Shown piece by piece: positions 27,921 through 42,300 of a DNA stretch of 64,000 nucleotides; the first letter of the stretch is position 1, and each line of letters opens with the position of its first letter. The notes under the pieces are model-generated. The model had not been told where the DNA came from, did no database searches, and saw nothing but the letters and a program-made list of their open reading frames with translations. The stretch is from Trogon surrucura (Eukaryota; Chordata; Aves; Trogoniformes; Trogonidae). A program made the position numbers and the translations under genes. Location of the stretch: positions 116,691,308-116,755,307 of the forward strand of contig CM036618.1 of assembly GCA_020746105.1 (NCBI GenBank). The letters run 5' to 3'.

Positions 27921-30900
27921 CCATGACCCTTGGTACTTTTTCGTGACTCCTCTTTCTGCACGTAACATAGGGAATGATAGTTAAGGCCTGATTAGAACCG
28001 TGTAATGCGTTCGCAACCAAGTATGGGCTAAGTCGCCCTGTGGAGCTTTCTCCATCCCCTCCTACAGGCTGAGGTGGCAGCAGCATTGTTCACATAAAGC
28101 TTTGCATAATCAAGCCTCCAAGTGTAGCATAGAGTGTAGCTCTTTTCTGGTTTTCCCCTCAGCCAATTTTTGAGTTTTACAGATGCTGTAAATAGTGGGC
28201 TGAGTGAACAGCAAAGATAAACTGGACAGTTGTGGCAGGGGAGAAATGAGCAGAAGAAGCAGGCACACTGGGTGGTGGGGCTCACGTTTATTGTTCCAAA
28301 CCAGGGGCTTTGTAGGACAAATCCACACACGTGAACTGCCTGTTTAAAGCCCGGGAGAGAGATGAAGTGCAGCAAGTTCAGGGAGCAGACACGCATTTCT
28401 GCAATTGTGAGCCTCTATGCTGCTGAGGATTAAAATCGTTCCCCCAGGTGTAAGGTGTCCAACCTTGCTGGCCTGTTCAGTCACACCTATCCAATGCCAT
28501 GGGGAGTGAGTGGACAATCAGGGGAGCATCTCTTGGGTGGTGGGAGGTGCCGGTTTTCCAAAAGGAGACCTCCTGCATGTGCTGAGCACCTGATGGAGCA
28601 TCCTGCTGGCGATCCTTCAAAGCAACTTCTGACCTGCTTCCCAGAACTGTCTACCCTCATCAGCCTTCCAGCTCTCAAGGTGTAGCGGTGCAGCCCTGAC
28701 ACCAAGCTGCACGGTGTGTTCGAGAGGCCAGTGCTTTTTCAGAGCACAGTTTAACTTGGCTTCTTTTAGTCCTGTTTGTCATAATGTTTGTTTTAACCTC
28801 AGAAAGCCCCAGGTTAAACCCAGAGTTTCCAGCACGTGTGTGTTCAGCTGGGAATTTGGGTAAAAGGAAAATGCTTTGGCAGCCTGGCAGGTTAAAGCCC
28901 TATTGATAAAGTAGTTGTGCAAAGAAAGCTTCTAGAGGCAGATAGGATACGTACAGGGCACCACAATCTGAACTGCCCAGGTTGCTGTGGCTCTTGGCTG
29001 TCACGGGCACCCCCGCCTCTCTGCTGTAATACCAAGCTGCAGAGCAGCCGCTGCCCTTCCACCTGAAGAGGACCGAACAGAAATGTTTTCAGTTTCACGT
29101 GTTTCCCTTCAGGGTGCAACCTTGTCAGCCTTGCCACAGCAGGATGTATAACCACGCTTTCTGGCTTATTGGTGCAGGAGGACGTGGAGAGGCTGTTCTG
29201 AGAAGGCTAATGCTTCTGTGGAGTGTTATGGTCCCTGCCAGAGAACTGCCTGTACTATTTTTTAGTCCGTAATATGACGACAGACCAGCTGGAGATGACA
29301 CCGGATTGCTGTTTTGCTTTGTTACTTAGCTAGAAGGTGTGCACGCGCATTTGGTCGGAGGCTACATTGATTCTTTCCATTTTATTTTAGCTTCTTAAGC
29401 AACCTCCTCCTGAACTAAAATAAGATTGAGGGTTTGTACCAAGATAGAGATGACAACATAAAATGTTCTCGTGCCATAACTAAAGTGCTCCTTATTGCTG
29501 CTCCTTGTGAATTTATTGCATGTGGAGTTGCCAAATTGTACTTGGATGCAAAATCTCTGAGTTTTCCACTTGCTTTTTCATCAAAGTTTGTTAAGATGTT
29601 TTTGTGCGTTCTAGAGCATGTAAAAAAAAATCAAGGCAAGGGAAGAATCATGAGCTTAAATAACTTGCACCATGTCAAGCATACTTATTGTTTTATTTTA
29701 ACATGGTTAGAGGATAGGAAAATATGCTATAAATAGAAATTAAAGAGAAACAAACTGGGAACAGATGTCAGGAAGTATTATTTCATGCACAGAATAATAA
29801 ATATGTGAAATGGCTAATGAGGAAAGGAGGCTGAGACAAAAAACATCAGGGTCATTTAAGAAATAAGTGGGTACTTCCCTAGTAGAGGTGCAAAGTTTAA
29901 AAAGGAGTGTGTTTTTGTGGGTGGCCACCTCTCTCTTCCTGATCGTCCCTCCCCTGAATTTCTAATGATCCTGATTTTCCTCTTGGTCGATCTTTGTAAA
30001 CTACTGTGCAAAACGAGGAAAAGTGAAGCTGAGTGTTCTGAGGACCTCATTCTGTCCAGCTCTTGATAAGGGCACAGGAGTGTCACTGGGCAGCAACATC
30101 ATTTCTGCTTCATGAGGTTTGATGTGGGCAGGGAAAGAGGATGCTGTGCTTTCCCAGGCTGCAGTAATGCCCAGCTACAACCGGGTCACAGAGAAGACTT
30201 CCCGCCTGATCAGGACTGGGCTTTCCTACTGAGATGGTTTATGTGTGTTTCTGTCCCATCTGTCCCTCCCTACAGAGCTGTGAACCTGCTGGCCACTTTT
30301 GGCTGAACTTGGAGGACGAGGCCTCTGATGCTGCTCTGCTTTGCTTCCTTGGATGAAGGACACAGGCACCTGTGGCTTCTTGTTGGAATCCACGGATGTT
30401 TCTTCCTACTTTCTGGTCCCACCAAATATCTGTGTGGTGCTGGCAAATGAAAGTTGCTGCTTGTGCGCTGCTGGAGAGATTTCGGAGTCTCTCTCCAAAT
30501 CGCGGATGTAAACCAGACTTGGCCGGGCAGCTCAGCACAGCCAGAGGAGGAAAGTGAAGGGAGATGGGGAAAGCAGCAGAGAGAGGGGCTGAAGGAGGGC
30601 CCTTGCCTGAGTCATCTGGGAGAGATTTTCCTGCCCCGTCCTCAAAAGCAGCCAGAGAAGGAACTGGAACAAAACCACGTTCCAATATTCTTAACCTCAG
30701 AAAAATCCCCTTCATACCTGCTCCCCCTGCAGGTACGCCTGCCTGCTATCTGCTGAATCTCCATCCTTCCTGGTTTTCTAACGACTAAAACCCACTTGTG
30801 AGTGGGACTGCATGTGCAATCAGGCTGGAGCAGGCTGAGTTTTGATCAAGTTTAATATATATTATTTAGATACTTCATCTAAACCTGTTTTGTGTTGGCA

Positions 30901-33900
30901 GAAGCAAAGCAAGGAGTAGTATCCAGATAGATGCAGCTCGGGCATGAGGCAGCACCCAGTGACACCAGCCGTTTCCTCTGGTCCCACTTCTGCCAGAGCT
31001 TTCCAACAGCTCGCCAAAGCCACGTGGATTTGCCCTGTGGTGATTGAGGGCCCGTGCACATGATGACCTGGATGTGGGATTAGAGAGCGTTGTCAGCGAG
31101 TTTGCTGATGACACAAAGCTGGGAGGAGTGGTTGACACCCCAGCGGGCTGTGCTGCCATTCAGAGAGACCTGGACAGGCTGGAGGGCTGGGCGGGGAGAA
31201 ATCTGGTGAAGTTCAACAAGGGCAAGTGTAGATTTTTGCACTTGGGAAAGAACAACGCCATGTGCCAGTATAGGCTGGGGACTGACCTACTAGAGAGCAG
31301 CGCAGGGGAAAGGGACCTGGAGGTTCTAGTGGACAGCAGGATGACCATGAGCCAGCAACATGCCCTCGTGGCCAAGAAGGCCAATGGCATCCTGGGGTGT
31401 GTTAGAAGGAGAGTAGCCAGTAGGTGGAGAGAAGTCCTCCTGCCCCTCTGCTCTGCCCTGGTGAGGCCACATCTGGAATAGTGTGTCCAGTTCTGGGCTC
31501 CTCAGCTCAAGAGAGACACGGAACTGCTTGAGAGAGTCCAGCGCAGAGCCACAAAGATGATGAAGGGAGTGGAGCATCTCCCTGATGAGGAAAGGCTGAA
31601 GGAGCTGGGGCTCTTTAGCTTGGAGAAGAGGAGGCTGAGGGGTGACCTCATTAATGTTTATAAATATGTCAAGGGGGAGTGTCAGGAGGATGGAGCCAGG
31701 CTCTTCTCAGCGGCGTCCATTGACAAGACAAGGGGCAATGGGTGCAAGCTGGAACACAGGAGGTTCCACAAAAACATTAGGAAAAACTTTTTCACGGTGA
31801 GGGTGACAGAGCCCTGGCACAGGCTGCGCAGGGAGGTTGTGGAGTCTCCTTCTCTGGAGATGTTCACAACCCGCCTGGACACGTTCCTGTGCGATCTACT
31901 GTAGGTGATCCTGCTCTGGCAGGGGGGCTGGACTAGATGATCTTTTGAGGTCCCTTCCAACCCCTGACGTTCTGTGATTCTGTGATGTGCAACTCCAAAT
32001 GTTCAGCCCATCCCAAGCTCTGCTGCTTCTTACTGAAGAGTCACAATTATCAGCCACGTGTCGTTGCAACCTTCAGCAGGTTCTTCCTCAGATGTCACCT
32101 TTCTCACTGCTAAAATGCCCTGCAATTTATTCATGTGATCACTTGTTTTCTGGGAATTCCTCCAAGTTGCCACTCGTTTATGATCTGGTGCTTCCTAAAA
32201 TATCTGCAAGTGCTGTCTCCTTCAATCACACGTTACGCAATTGGCAAGCCCTGCACTTGCTCTCTGCTTGGCAAGACAATTCCTCTTAGTGCAATTTTCT
32301 CTTTTTTTTAGTCTGCATATTCCCAGAACTGCTGAATTTTTGGAGTATTTTCCTAGGCATATCTGTAGTGGGAAAAAAACCCAGTTTAGGCACATCATGT
32401 TTTTCCAAACCCAAGAGAAAAAAGTGCTGTATTTCGTAAAGTTTTGGGCCATGGAAAGCAGCAGATGACAATGCGTATTAATTCTATAGCGATGTTAATT
32501 TACTTTCCCACTGTTCAGGTTACTTAGCCTCATTTTCCGTATTTTTTTATTATCTTCTTACGACTCCATTTTTGCAAGTGTAAATACCAGACGACGTTTG
32601 TGTATTTGTTGTCACAGAAGAGTTTTCACTGAAGCCCAGGACCTCCACATTTAGTTGTGCTTTTAATGTTTATTTTTTAATATTGTGGATATTTTGAGGG
32701 ATTTTCTTTTCTATATGTCAGTTATTTGCTACCTGTTGATAAATTATTTACCATTTTTTTCTGGGAAGATTTCCTGATTTAGATATATATTAACCATTTG
32801 TAGATGCGTAAGTCTCTGAGAAGTTTTACCTGATGACTCACGCTTGCCACATACCGCTGGTGGAAATGTTTCCTTCCCCTTCTGGGGAATTTCAACAGTT
32901 TATTCATTTACTCCAAATATTTATAAAGAGGCGCTCAGTCAGTGCTAGGGACAGAGGAAGCCTTTTTAAGAAGGCTGGGCAAGGGGAACACAGTGGTCCT
33001 TCGCAGCAGCCGCTGACGACTTTTTAATGCGTTACATTTCATGTGGCTCGCCACTGGAAAAATAGACGATGACTCCTCACCTTGGAGCCAGGCCTGTTAA
33101 AATCTTCCTCTTAAATTATTCCCAATCCTGGAGAGGCAGGGCTCAGGGTGCCATCTGATCGAGTACAGAGGCTAGAATGGCAGTCCTGCGCCTTTCTCTC
33201 CTCAGCGCAACAAAACAAAGCCGGTTCTACTCATGAAGGTCACCCTGGTTCAGCCAAGCCTTGCCAAAGCTGCAGATGAGTTCCTCTCTCCTCAAAAGGG
33301 ATGCACATAGACCAACAAAAAATGCTTTTCGCCAGTAGCGTGAGTCCCGTGGGCGATCCCTGGGGCCACCAGAGGATAACATGTCACCTCATGAAAGGGT
33401 GTCAAGGGGGATGCAGCAACAACCTCGCGTGGTGCAAATCTACTCCTGAATTACCAGAACTGCTTAATTAGGATTATTTGGGGATATCACCTGAGCTTGT
33501 GTCTCAACAGAAAGTGCAGCAGAGGCTGGTGCTATGAAGCTTTCCTCCCAGACATAATGGGCTTGATCCTCCCCTTGCTCAAACCCTCGAACTATTCCTC
33601 CTTCCTTTTGGGGGAAGCAAGGCAGGTCTTGGAATGAAAGTAATTTCAGGAAAATGGGCGTGAGGGCAGGTTGGAGGGAGGGGGCCAGGGCAGCCGGGGA
33701 TGGAAAGCCTGCCTGAGGCACTTGGCCCTGGGGCGTTTTGCGGGTGGTGCTCAGCGTCACTGCAGCAACTGGGACCCAAGGGGAGGTCACGGAAATGCAG
33801 TGCTATCAGAGGATATCGGCCAACAGGGAGGTACAGAACCTTTCCCCAAAGACATTTTCTTGTTTCTCGTCTCCCCTGAGTGCAGGTGACTTGCATTTTA

Positions 33901-36900
33901 ATTCACTTAGCAGCCAGCTGTGCTGAAAGTCCAGCACTCAGCTATGAACTTTAATAATGAGATGGTATTGGAGAATACGTAAAACCAGGTGATTGAATAA
34001 ATGGCATTTTCAGGTGCCACCATGTGTCTCCTGAGGAGTGACATTTTACAGGGATAGATGGGGAGAAAAAGAGCAATTGCATTACGGAGCCATAATGCTT
34101 CTGAGTGGAGCCTGAGAGAAAATTCACAATTTGGGTTTGACAATATGTAATTTCTCTGCCGTATTTCCGGAGCTTTCTGTCCAGTTGGCAGCATTACCAG
34201 GAAATTATACGATACAATGCCTTTTAGTAATAAGTGGCACTCTCCCTGCCTTTCAGATCAAACCATGTAGAACATTAGAGTCTTCATGGCATCTCGGTTC
34301 TTGACAGTGAAAGAAGAAAATAAGCAAAGCCACATCAGGAGGAGATGGCAAGCTTGAGCAGAAGGCTGTCCGTTTGATCCTAGCAAGGTGGCTCAGGGCT
34401 CTCCCTGTGCTCCCAAAACATGGCAGTTGCCCTGCTGCCCCACACAAAATATCTGGTGGCTTGATAAACTCTCGCCTCCTCCATGCATTCCTTTAAAATA
34501 AATTTGCCACTACAGAACCTCACAACAAATCTGAATTTTTCTATGGCTGAGGAGCACAGTGGGTAAAGCTGCTCCAAGATCCTGCAAGGCAGTGGCATAC
34601 AGAAATACAAGGTTAAAAAAATGCCGTCAGGAAGCGGGAGCTGGGAGTCATAAATACCATTCAAGCAGTGCTTAGGCACATGAGGAGATGAGCAAGCAAA
34701 GCAATTGGAATTTATAAACTTACTTAATTAATTTTTTGTTGCAGGGATAACAAATATTCCTATGTTTCAGCTCTCTGGGCCTTTGACAATTGGGCTGCTT
34801 TCTATAAATAACGCTATGTAAGTTTATACATTTCAGTTAGTGCTTGTTCTAGCCTCTCACAGCCCAAGGATGTTTTCACTCCAGTATGTTATTTAGGCTG
34901 TGGATAGATCATTTTGCCTTGGTGCATCTGTAATGCGATTTAAATTAAGATGCTTGCAAGCAGCATAATAGTAATGAAATGGCCTCTGGAAAACATTGGC
35001 GTATCCCCAGTGAGAATGAAAGAGAGAAATGAGCTTTAAATTGTGGGATCCAACAAAATTTCTGCACCCTCTTCTGCAGGGTGGGAGTGGGATTTGTCCG
35101 AGGACATGGCCTGCAAAGGGAGAGTGCTTGTACCTACACTGTGCCACAGGGCCACTGGGGACACGGTGTAATGGCCACGCATGTTTTTTTTTCCAAAGCA
35201 AGAACATCTCCGAGTCAGCCTACAGCCCCGTAACTACCATGTGCTGCAATCAGACCCAGCAGAAGTGCTTAACCCTGACGGCTTAATCCCCAGATACTGC
35301 AAATTAGTACAGCTCCAACTTCAGAGGACTGTTTACATGGGGGAGGTTAAATCCGCACGGGATCAGGTCCAAAACCTGCAGCAACTTCATACATGGGGCT
35401 GCAGTTTACTAATTTATGAGGCTAGATCCCATCTGTGCTTTGGGCTGATTTCTGAAGTTTTATTTATTTATAGTGAACACATCCATGTCAGAGAGATTCC
35501 TCCATCGAGCAGCATGAAGAAAGCCCTTCAGTTTACTCTGACTATGTTCTTGATCTCAGTCCCTAACACAGGAGGTATTTTCCCTCCAGGTCATTTTTCA
35601 GTAACCCATAGTTATGAGGCTTGATATTAAACCAAGATACGTGGATTATTTGATTTCCCTTTGTCCTGTGTTTTTTTTTATTTCTGAATGTTATCTGCAG
35701 ACCCTACAATAACAAGATAAAAGCTTTCTGATCTCCTTCTTAGATATACTGTAATTCTGATATGCCGAGGGCCACATCCTGCGCCATGGGTGGTACCGCT
35801 GGCCTCTGCTTAGTGCAATGAGGTCCGGGCAGTAATGGATGTGTGTAACTCAACAATGTGGCGTGAAAATGGCCTGTAGCCACCGAGGCAGTTTTTACAA
35901 GCATAAATACACGTAAAAAGGGGAAACGGGGATCCTGGGAAATTCAGAGGAGCCCCAAGCACCCGCAAGAAGCCATCAGCAGCCGGATGGTGTGGGGCAG
36001 GAGCTTCCCAGCTGGACGTGAGGCCCCTGGGTGCTCTGGGCACCCAACATATGGGACAGGGGCCGGCACAGAGGATGCAGGGAGCAGCAGGGCCAAAAAC
36101 AGGGCTTGTATGGGCTGTCCTGCCAGGATGCACCAGGTAGCTTACACAGATCTCGCTCTGTAAAGGCCCAGACGAGTGCCTCAGAGGGAGCTTCAAAACA
36201 ACCCGGTTACATCCCACCCCAACCGTGCAGCACAAGGAGTGAGCTACTGCTGCCCCCCTGAAACAGGACCAGTCTCCCTGCCCTGGCTTTGGAGATCCTT
36301 CTACCGATGGCACCCAAAGCAGGAGCCCTCAGTGAGGAGCACCAGCCCCAAGCTCTGGTGGTGAAACACTCGCTGTGCCCTCAGCGCTAGTCTGCAGCTC
36401 CTGTGGGCCGAGCGGCATTTTGCTCTGGTGGCAGCTGCAAGCCCTTTGCCAAACACTTGGGAGTGTCTTGGAAAACCTCCTGTGCACAGTGTTGGCTTAG
36501 TTTTCTTTGCCACCCAGAAGCAACCAGCTTGGATATCAGCACGCCTCCAGATACAGGACTGGTTTTAATTGGAGTCGCCTTACCCAAGCTGGCACGGTGA
36601 GAGTCCAAGGGAAATAACACAGCAGAGCCTTGTCCAGGAGATGCCTGAAGTCAAGATGGTTTAAAAAAATCTAAGGACTGGCAATGTTTGGGATTTGGCT
36701 GGTGTTTAAAACAGCGTCTGTTAAAAAAAGCAAAGTGAAACAGTTTAGCTAAAGTGAACCACATACATTTTGCCTAAGTGTAAACAATTTTCTCACCTTT
36801 GAAGAGACTCAGCTGCAGCCTCTGCTGCCTGGCGGTTTTCAGTTTTGCAGCTCTTCAGGTCTTGCTGCAAAATGCTTCGGGATGCCTCTGAAATAAGGTA

Positions 36901-39900
36901 AGGAGAGGTATAAGGGGCTCACATTGGCGGGACACGAAAGAGTTTTTTGTAGATAAGGGGTGCTTTTTTGTTGTTTGCAAAATAATTATTGTCTGGTTTC
37001 TGCTGATGTAGAAGATGAATTTCAAGTGGATTCTTCTCCATCTTGACGGCATTCTGCACTGACGTGCCTTCTGTCTGCAAGGCAAAGGAGCTGCACTGGG
37101 AGGAAAATGCTGTTAGTTACTGCAGCCTTTGTCTGAAAAAGGCAGGAAGCAGGTATGTCCTTCTAGAGCTGGGAAACACTGATTTTGATCCAAGCATCCC
37201 AGGGAGTAATTATTCTTGGCAAATATGAATCAATATGAGCACAGTGCAGTTCTGCCCACAGCTTACAAATGACAGCCCACAACGTAGCAGGGGTGAGTTT
37301 CCCTCCACCATCCCTATCCTGCCCCACTTTGCCTGCAAGAGTGAGCTGCAGGGAAAAAAAAAGAAAAGTGTTGCTCTGGGGGTCATGGATGGGTGTGCCA
37401 ATCTCTTCAACTTGAGCGGTCTTCCCAAAGCTGAACATACCACTCACATCTTCCCCATCTCACCAAGGCACGAAAGCAAAGGGAAGCAGAGCAAAACAGC
37501 TCTGCAGTGGTTGCTGTTGCTGCGCTGGTTTTCCATGCGTGTGTTGAGGGGAGAAGTGACTGTGTGAGGAGACCATTGAAATATGTTCACGTCGCTGGCA
37601 AGCCTTGCTGGCAGGTCTTGCTTACCCTGCGCGAGGTTCTTTGCTTGGCTGAATTCCAGGCCCAAACGTCTATTTGAGTGGGAAAAACCAAGTTCATTCC
37701 TGGAGGAACTGAGATGCTCTAGCTCCAATTGCATGTTGTCTTTGCATTTTTTTTTTTCCCTTATCTTCTTTGTTTGAAAATCAGGGTTGCTGCTCAAGTG
37801 CCACAGGAGCAATCTTTAGGCTCCTATTATTATTTAAATTTTAACCTCTTATCTTTGTGTTCTTATCCTCCTTGGTCACAGAGCACACTCAGGTTAGTCC
37901 CCGGTTTTCCAGGTGGCCTCTAGGCACACCAGTCTGCCCACAAAATCAGATAGACCTGGTGTCCCGGGTAAGCTTTAATCCACCACAGAAAATTAATTTC
38001 AGATACACTGGCCGTACGGAAGTATTTGACACAGGAGAACTAGGTAAGTAGTTACTAGAGGGATATTGGGAACTGTTTCATTACACGTGTGCCTGCAGCC
38101 AGCAGCATTTTTGGCCCAGGTGGTGGGTGCGTGCTTGGGAGCAAGGGCTGTGGTGCTAAGAGATGTCATTAATATTGCAGGATATGGTGTGAGGGGTCTG
38201 GTCCAAGCACTTCTATGACATAAATGACTGCCAGCCCTGCTGGACTTACAGGTGCTCCCCATGGAAAGGAGCTAGTAAGTGCTTCTGAGGAAAGTGGTGC
38301 AGGTCCCTTGTGAGCTGATGCAGGAGAGGAGGCACTGATCGTGTTTGCAAGGGTGGCTGCAAGCAGGTAGCTGGGAATCCTAAGCAATACACTGATTCAT
38401 GGAAAATCCCGTGTCTGCTACTTTCTGGTAGCTGCGGCAGGATGCTGCCGCAATGAGCCTGGGAGATGCGGTGAGATGGGACACATTGCAACATGGCTTC
38501 CCTGGGAGAGCAGCCCACGGCTCCAGGGGTGAGTATTCCACGGTGGGGCCCCGTCTTGCTGCAACCTGGCTGCATCTCACTTTCCTTGCTCTTGCTTTGC
38601 TGCTGTGAAACAGGAAGGGCAAGGTAACCTTGAAGATTTTATAACCTGGGACTCATTCCTACTTCTCCTTTGCTCCTGGCAATGTACCAATCGTTAATTA
38701 ACAGGCAAATGCTAAAGAAAAGGCCAATGTACAGGGCTCATTTCCATAGCTGTAAATGCGGTAGCTTCCCACTCAGCTTTTATTCCAGTGAACCCAATTG
38801 CTATGGCAGCAATGAATAAATAGCCTGGAAAAAATAGAAATTATTTTGAACTTGATAAAAATGAGAGTTGAATTCTTCTAAAAGACTCTCTTTTCTAACT
38901 GTCATGCATATCACGCTACCTATGGAAAAACTCAGGCAAGAAGAATTCATGTCACCAAGTGACACGACACCAGTGCCCTGAAAGCACAACTTCCCTGTAA
39001 CCAGTGCCTGAGAAATGTCTGGTGCTCTGCAACTCACTGGCAAAGGCAAGTGTCCAAACTGCACTGAGTCTAATAATTTGCATCATGATGCTGAGTGAAG
39101 GTGTTGTTTTTGAATATGTAGGCAAAAATGTTATTCCAGATTCAGACCAAAATGAAGTGTGTATGTGCCACTGACCTCAGCTGCAATCGAAGGCAGGTAC
39201 TCTTTTTTTCAGGAGGGAAAAAAAAAGCAACAACAATTTACTACTGTTCTTGTAAGAAAGCTCAGCTTTACAGACATGAACATCCTCCTTCCTTTCTACT
39301 GGAGCAGACTGCAGAACTTTAGCATCAAATTTTTCAGGGCTTCCTTAGTTTCACTGGGGCGCAACCAGCCATCCAGGAGAGGTTGCACATCTGTGTTTAG
39401 ATGCGGTCCCTCACGTCCTGCTTCACCGACCATGCATATTGGAGGTGGCCCAGGGACCATACTCCCTGAGAGTCACATTGGCACTTGTAATTAATGTCTG
39501 CTCCATCGTCAGTGCTTTAAAGAGTGCGTTTTTATGAGGATACTCCTTACTCTGGCACCCCACTACCTGTGTCAACAGCTGCATACCAGACCCTCTTTCC
39601 CAGCAGGCCCTGTCAAAGCAACACTAACAACAGCGAAAGCCTGGGAACAGCACGTCTGGGAGCTGTTAGGAACCAGCTTCCATTAATTAATATATAAGGT
39701 TCTCCCAGGTCATGACACAGGATGTCAGGGCATCAGGTGGATTCGTGCCCTTGCTTGACACCATTGTTTTCTCCCATCTCAGTGGCTGTAAGTAATCGGG
39801 TGCTCACCTTATCTCTTAAACCCCAGTGGGGACAGGGACATATGAGGAGGTGGCCTGGCCCCCAGTGAGAGTGTGTGGGGCAGGAGAGGAGGAGACTGCT

Positions 39901-42300
39901 TTGCAGTAAAGCCTGAAGGGAGAACGTTAACGGCGGGATAGGAGGAGAACTGCTTCGTGAGATTGTTTTGTGCTCATGAGACTGGCAGAGAAAATTTGAA
40001 TTTAGAGCTGGAGCCATTTTAATGCCATTGCAGCCCTGCAGCCCTGGGGCGGCACTGTGCTCGCTGTTGCTCATATTGGGACCTGTTAATGGGCAGCATC
40101 AGTTAAGAAATATCCCCAGGCTAAATGTTTGACCGGCATGATGCGTGGATTCGGGGAAGGTTGAGCTGCCTGCGCTTGGTGGAGTGGGGCTGGAAGCTAA
40201 GCTCCTGCCTTACCCCTCAGTGGGATTTTTAGGGTGTAGCTGCACCAAGCACAGCAGGGCCATCACAGTTAGGCAGTAGTTAAAAAATATGCTGTGCTTG
40301 GTGGCAATGTCAGTTCTAGTTCTTTCCCTTCTTTTCAGCTAATTTTTGAGGCTCAGCTGCCAATTAGATCAGGGAATATATTTGGATTAAAACACCTTCC
40401 TCCTGCAAAATTTCCCAGTGCAGCCCTGTGAGCAGTTGAGTTGGTGTGATCACAGAGGAGCAGGCACAGAGAAGCGGGTGTGCGACCGCGAGGAGGGTGG
40501 AAATGTCTTTCTCCCAAAGACAGCACACCATCTCACTATCGTCCAAACTTTTCAGCCTTAGTATGCTTTTCCGCACTCCTAAGCACCCAGTATTGACTCA
40601 CTGGTCTAGCTGATTTTTGGTTTGGGTTTGTTTTTTTTTAAATTGATCTCAAAACATATTGCTATGAAATCTCCCATGCAGCAGAACCAAGCTCATGTCT
40701 GCCAGATGCTTAATTCTCCTCTCGAGCCTTGTGTTACTTAATGGACAAAGAAGCCTGTCGATTTAGGGTAATTCCTCCCTTTGCTGTAATCTTTCTACTT
40801 TGATGAAAAGGACAGCTTTTCTCAAACATCAAGTAGGTATATAAATATTTGAAGAGGAATGAAATATCCAATGTCCCTCCCAAGGCGTCATAGATGGGGA
40901 CATTCCTTCCAGACTCCTGAAGGAGATTTTGGAGCAGCCCCAGGAGATTCGCTGCGGGTTTTCTCTGGGCCTCCAATATTGAATGACACAGAATGACCCA
41001 CAGGTACATGCTGTGGGTACTTGTGCTGTTTATCAAACCAGCCCTGCTTGTGGCCGTGCACATCAGCTACCGGGTCTTGGCAAAAATGAGTGGTGTAGAA
41101 TGGAAGTACAGAAACATGTATCTTCATAGATCACAGGGACATGCTTACTTCTGCCTTTGCAGTGAAAACGGTTTTGAAATGACTGTATCAGGTGACACCA
41201 AGATAATTACTTTGTTTGGGCCTCTCCTTATATTGGATTGAGAATGTAGGTGCTAAAAATAGCAACAAATGCAATGTGTTCCTTTTCTTCCTGTACAGGA
41301 CAAAAAGCTGGGAGGTTCACAGTCTGTGGGAACTGTAAATCTGTCTGCTGGTCAGCATTGGTCTGGCCATGATGAGACTGAAGACTACTCCTTGCTAAAC
41401 CATTTTTATGGTTTATTTCAGTAAGCATCCTGGGTCTTGAAGATTTCTCTAGTTTGTTTCAGTAGGGATGTTTGGCAGGATTGGGAGTCTCGTCAACTTA
41501 GCAAGTAAGCAAACAACAACAAAAAAAGGGTTACTAATGAGTGAGTCATGCATGATTAGTATCAGCTCCGGAGGGCAAATTTCCAAAATCAGGAACTCTC
41601 ATAAACTTATTTACTAAGGGAAGCCTAAACTAGTCTTTTTCTTCTCCCTCCTGGACTCACTAACAAAAGCTTCACCTGCCTCTGCATAAAACTGAGCCAT
41701 TTGCAATTACCTTGCTTAAAAAGGAGAAAGATTGTATTTTTTATTTTTTTAAAAAAAAGGTTGTATGTAATGGCATTTTTCAGCATGGCTGGGGGGTTTC
41801 TTCTTTTGGTTGATGCTGTGTGGAAAAACCAAAGGAATGAACATTACCATTAAGATGCTTTGCAGCTGTGACCAGCTGCTCCTGTCTGTGGCTGTAGAGG
41901 CTACTACCCCGTACAACTAGAAGGTATTTACCTCAGAAAACGTGGTTTTGTTGTTGTGGGAGGGAGGGAGGTGCCACCTCACCTTCTCCCACCAAGCTGG
42001 CAGACGTAAATGTATTTTTGTACTTTTTAGACTTTTTAGGATGTTGGGTAGTGGTAGGACTAGGGGGAATGGATTGAAGCCAGAGATGGGTCGGTTCAGA
42101 TGGGACGTGAGGAAGAAGTTCTTCCCCATGAGGATGGTGAGACCCTGGCACAGGTTGCCCAGAGAGGGGGTGGCAGCCCCATCCCTGGGAGTTTTCAAGG
42201 CCAGGCTGGATGGGGCTCTGGGCAGCCGGATCTAGTGGGGGATGTCCCTGCCCGTGGCAGGGGGTTGGAATGAGATGACCTCTAGGGTCCCTTCCAACCC
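27921..42300. other. Intergenic region between COMMD1 and B3GNT2
   Basis: About 14.4 kb separates the COMMD1 polyadenylation signal from the B3GNT2 CpG island. I recognise no coding exon, tRNA or other RNA gene here. It holds one sizeable CR1 fragment at 31.06-31.99 kb and the CR1 tail at 42.05-42.32 kb. Open frames of 100-170 codons on the minus strand (for example around 30.2-30.7 and 35.8-36.3 kb) have no recognisable domain and lie in GC-richer sequence, so they are probably chance. The stretch about 34.7-35.0 kb is AT-rich with ttaattaatt-type motifs and could be regulatory, but this is speculation. Confidence 0.7.
31055..31986 (+). repeat. CR1 LINE, 3' part with reverse-transcriptase coding remnant
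   Basis: This is the longest CR1 copy, about 0.93 kb. It starts just before the reverse-transcriptase active-site box, read as SEFADDTKLGGVVD, and runs through the C-terminal part of ORF2 (blocks such as [42 protein letters not shown]). ORF2 ends at 31904, followed by a short 3' UTR ending ttctgtgattctgtgatg. One in-frame TAG at 31479-31481 interrupts the frame after LVRPHLE, where the family normally has tyrosine. Otherwise 31044-31904 stays open. It lacks the endonuclease and most of the polymerase domain, so it is a dead 5'-truncated copy. Its good preservation suggests it is younger than the other five fragments. Confidence 0.95.

Noticed and set aside
27505..28086. 193-codon minus-strand frame over the COMMD1 exon
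   Set aside because: It overlaps the sense COMMD1 exon and intron, shows no family features, and its composition looks random.
31044..31481. 145-codon frame as a possible host gene
   Set aside because: It is the CR1 reverse-transcriptase C-terminal region; it continues past a TAG in the same frame into the rest of the element.
35810..36313. 167-codon minus-strand frame in the intergenic region
   Set aside because: No domain or repeat seen, competing frames on the other strand, and composition typical of chance.
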